Made by a program: the position numbers and the translations under genes. A stretch of 6,498 bases of DNA. Source: Chloroflexota bacterium. Its GTDB lineage: Bacteria > Chloroflexota > Anaerolineae > Caldilineales > Caldilineaceae. Below the pieces are notes generated by a model, which made no database searches, was not told where the DNA came from, and saw only the letters and a program-made list of their open reading frames with translations. The stretch's first letter is position 1, and every line of letters begins with the position of its first letter. This document shows, in pieces, positions 5,359-6,498 of the stretch. Location: contig QEUY01000229.1 in the NCBI GenBank assembly GCA_003577365.1, forward strand, positions 1 to 6,498, read 5' to 3'.

Positions 5359-6393
5359 TCACGGCCCATTGGGTTCTAAGGTGACGGGCGCGCCGCTGGC
5401 CGCAGACTGGCGGGCCGCCAGCGAGACCTGCGTGATCAACGCCGCCGTCGCCGCCGAAAGCGCGGGCGCTCTGCCCTGCAAAAAGTCATCGATCCAAAAG
5501 CTTTCCCAGCCGGGCGTGGCTGCGGGCAGGGCAAGCGGCGTGTATCCCTGCGCGCCATTCAGCCCCACTGCCACACTGGTCGCATCCGCCGCGGCGCGAT
5601 GCACGCTGATGACCCCGCCTGGCCCCACGATCTCTAGCTGCCAACTGGGGTAGGCCACACGGTTGCAGAAGTACATATCGAACGCGGCCAACCCTCCACC
5701 CATCAGACGCATCTCGATCCGCCCGCAGTCCATAAAGGGGCTGTCTGGACTCGTGAAGTTGCCGTATTGCGCGTAGACCGACTGGATCGTATCCTGCATC
5801 AGATGCAGCACGAGGTCGATCCCATACCAGCCCAGCGAGAGTTCCGGCCCGCCCTCTTGTGGGTCACGGTACCAATCGTGTGGGTGGAATACGTCGATGA
5901 CGCCGTGATGATGGCAGAGCCGCATCGAGAAGGGCCGTCCGATGCGCCCTGCGTCCAAGGCCTGTTTGACGGCCAGCATCGGCGGCAGAAAGCGCGCGCT
6001 GGGGCCGACCGCGATGCGCACGCCGTGCCGCTGCTCGGCGGCGACGATGCGTTGGGCGTCGTCTAGCGTGGTGGCAAAGGTCTTGGGGATGAAGATATCC
6101 ATCCCCAGGGCCGCCATGCGCTCCGCCCAGGGGGCATGCTCGCTGTGGCGGGTGACGATCACCACTGTGTCGAGGCGGGCGTCGCGCACCATCTCTTCGG
6201 CGTCCGCATAGAGCTGGAGTCCGAAGCGCGCGGCGTATTCCGCCGGTGTCAGGCCGAGCATCTCCTGGATGACCTGGTCTGCGATGCCGAGCGTGGCCGC
6301 GGCCACGAACTGCACGCCAGGATGTTCGTGCAGCGCGCGTCCCAAGGCGATCGGCCAGTACAGCCCGGCGAGACCAACCAGTCCGGCGCGCAT
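5359..6393 (-). CDS. Gfo/Idh/MocA-family oxidoreductase (344 aa)
   Basis: This is a predicted NAD(P)-dependent dehydrogenase or reductase acting on a sugar, polyol or sugar acid in the cytoplasm. Residues 1-125 form the Rossmann domain. The dinucleotide loop reads GLVGLAGLYWP (4-14), where the family normally shows GxGxxG/A followed by a small residue, so Y12 and W13 are unusual. The lysine of the family's EKP motif is kept as K104, but in the context IPKTF. The C-terminal alpha/beta domain (about 130-320) contains DWYRDPQEGGPE and the D-x3-H pair D193/H197 in GWYGIDLVLH, the usual catalytic Asp/His pair of this family. The ATG at 6393 has AAGGAG at 6401-6406, seven bases upstream. It is the first complete gene of the operon and nearly touches the regulator, suggesting a role in the same sugar pathway. 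The substrate is unknown. Confidence 0.88.
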   Translation of the reverse strand: MRAGLVGLAGLYWPIALGRALHEHPGVQFVAAATLGIADQVIQEMLGLTPAEYAARFGLQLYADAEEMVRDARLDTVVIVTRHSEHAPWAERMAALGMDIFIPKTFATTLDDAQRIVAAEQRHGVRIAVGPSARFLPPMLAVKQALDAGRIGRPFSMRLCHHHGVIDVFHPHDWYRDPQEGGPELSLGWYGIDLVLHLMQDTIQSVYAQYGNFTSPDSPFMDCGRIEMRLMGGGLAAFDMYFCNRVAYPSWQLEIVGPGGVISVHRAAADATSVAVGLNGAQGYTPLALPAATPGWESFWIDDFLQGRAPALSAATAALITQVSLAARQSAASGAPVTLEPNGP

Positions 6394-6400
6394 GGCGTAG

Positions 6401-6406
6401 CTCCTT
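6401..6406 (-). promoter_or_regulatory. Ribosome-binding site of the oxidoreductase
   Basis: AAGGAG on the minus strand lies seven bases before the ATG at 6393. This fixes the start of a protein whose Rossmann strand begins within the first four residues. Confidence 0.7.
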
Positions 6407-6414
6407 CAGCAGAG

Positions 6415-6448
6415 GCAGCCTGCCCTGGCCCAGATTAAGGCAGGCTGC
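6415..6448 (-). promoter_or_regulatory. Intergenic hairpin between the partial upstream gene and the oxidoreductase
   Basis: A perfect 10-bp inverted repeat, GCAGCCTGCC (6415-6424) and GGCAGGCTGC (6439-6448), surrounds a 14-base loop. The loop itself contains a smaller CTGG-C-CCAG palindrome. It starts seven bases after the upstream stop codon. No T-run follows on the minus strand, so it is either a weak or factor-assisted terminator, or an mRNA-protecting hairpin inside a longer operon. Its position right behind a stop codon matches the hairpin at 3183-3220. Confidence 0.7.
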
Positions 6449-6455
6449 GCGGCGG

Positions 6456-6498
6456 TTAACTCAGGTCGTGATAGGCAAACTGGCGCGGCCCGGCGTGC
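6456..6498 (-). CDS. C-terminal end of an unidentified upstream gene (partial)
   Basis: The last 13 codons of a minus-strand reading frame are visible, ending HAGPRQFAYHDLS followed by TAA at 6456-6458. The gene runs off the right edge. Same strand, close spacing (62 bp) to the oxidoreductase and a hairpin just behind the stop codon support a real gene end that may belong to the same operon. The residues are too few to name a family. Confidence 0.5.
   Translation of the reverse strand, partial: HAGPRQFAYHDLS

Overview
The window is a GC-rich bacterial segment in which every supportable gene lies on the minus strand, so transcription runs from high to low coordinates. The solute-binding lipoprotein has a twin-arginine signal and a long low-complexity linker after its lipobox. 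The carbohydrate transporter lacks its own ATPase, and the gap near the left edge carries short GTAGGG palindromes. Together these suggest a member of the Chloroflexota (Caldilineae/Anaerolineae type). That placement rests on overall style, not on a marker gene.

Layout in transcription order: the last 13 codons of an unidentified gene (6498-6456); a 62-bp gap with a strong hairpin; a Gfo/Idh/MocA-type oxidoreductase (6393-5359); a GntR-family regulator of the FadR/FCD class only 3 bp later (5355-4648); a sugar-type ABC solute-binding lipoprotein (4594-3230); a gap with a second strong hairpin; two MalF/MalG-type permeases (3142-2192 and 2147-1281); a cytoplasmic NodB-like polysaccharide deacetylase (1243-386); a 352-bp non-coding stretch with a cluster of modular palindromes and an 11-bp tandem repeat; and the first 11 codons of what looks like a second Gfo/Idh/MocA oxidoreductase (33-1), running off the left edge.

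The six complete genes are tightly spaced (3 to 87 bp), share one strand, and most have a clear AAGGAG-like ribosome-binding site. They read as one catabolic operon. The lipoprotein captures a carbohydrate outside the cell and the two permeases import it, probably powered by a shared MsmX/UgpC-type ATPase encoded elsewhere. Inside, the deacetylase and the NAD(P)-dependent oxidoreductase(s) would modify the sugar, and the FCD regulator would sense a sugar-acid-like metabolite. The actual substrate cannot be read from the sequence. An N- or O-acetylated sugar or a uronic-acid/polyol derivative would fit.

The most unusual part is the non-coding cluster at 103-283. Four hairpins share the same flanks and loop but have different, internally complementary stem arms. 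This pattern suggests that the fold, rather than the sequence, is conserved.
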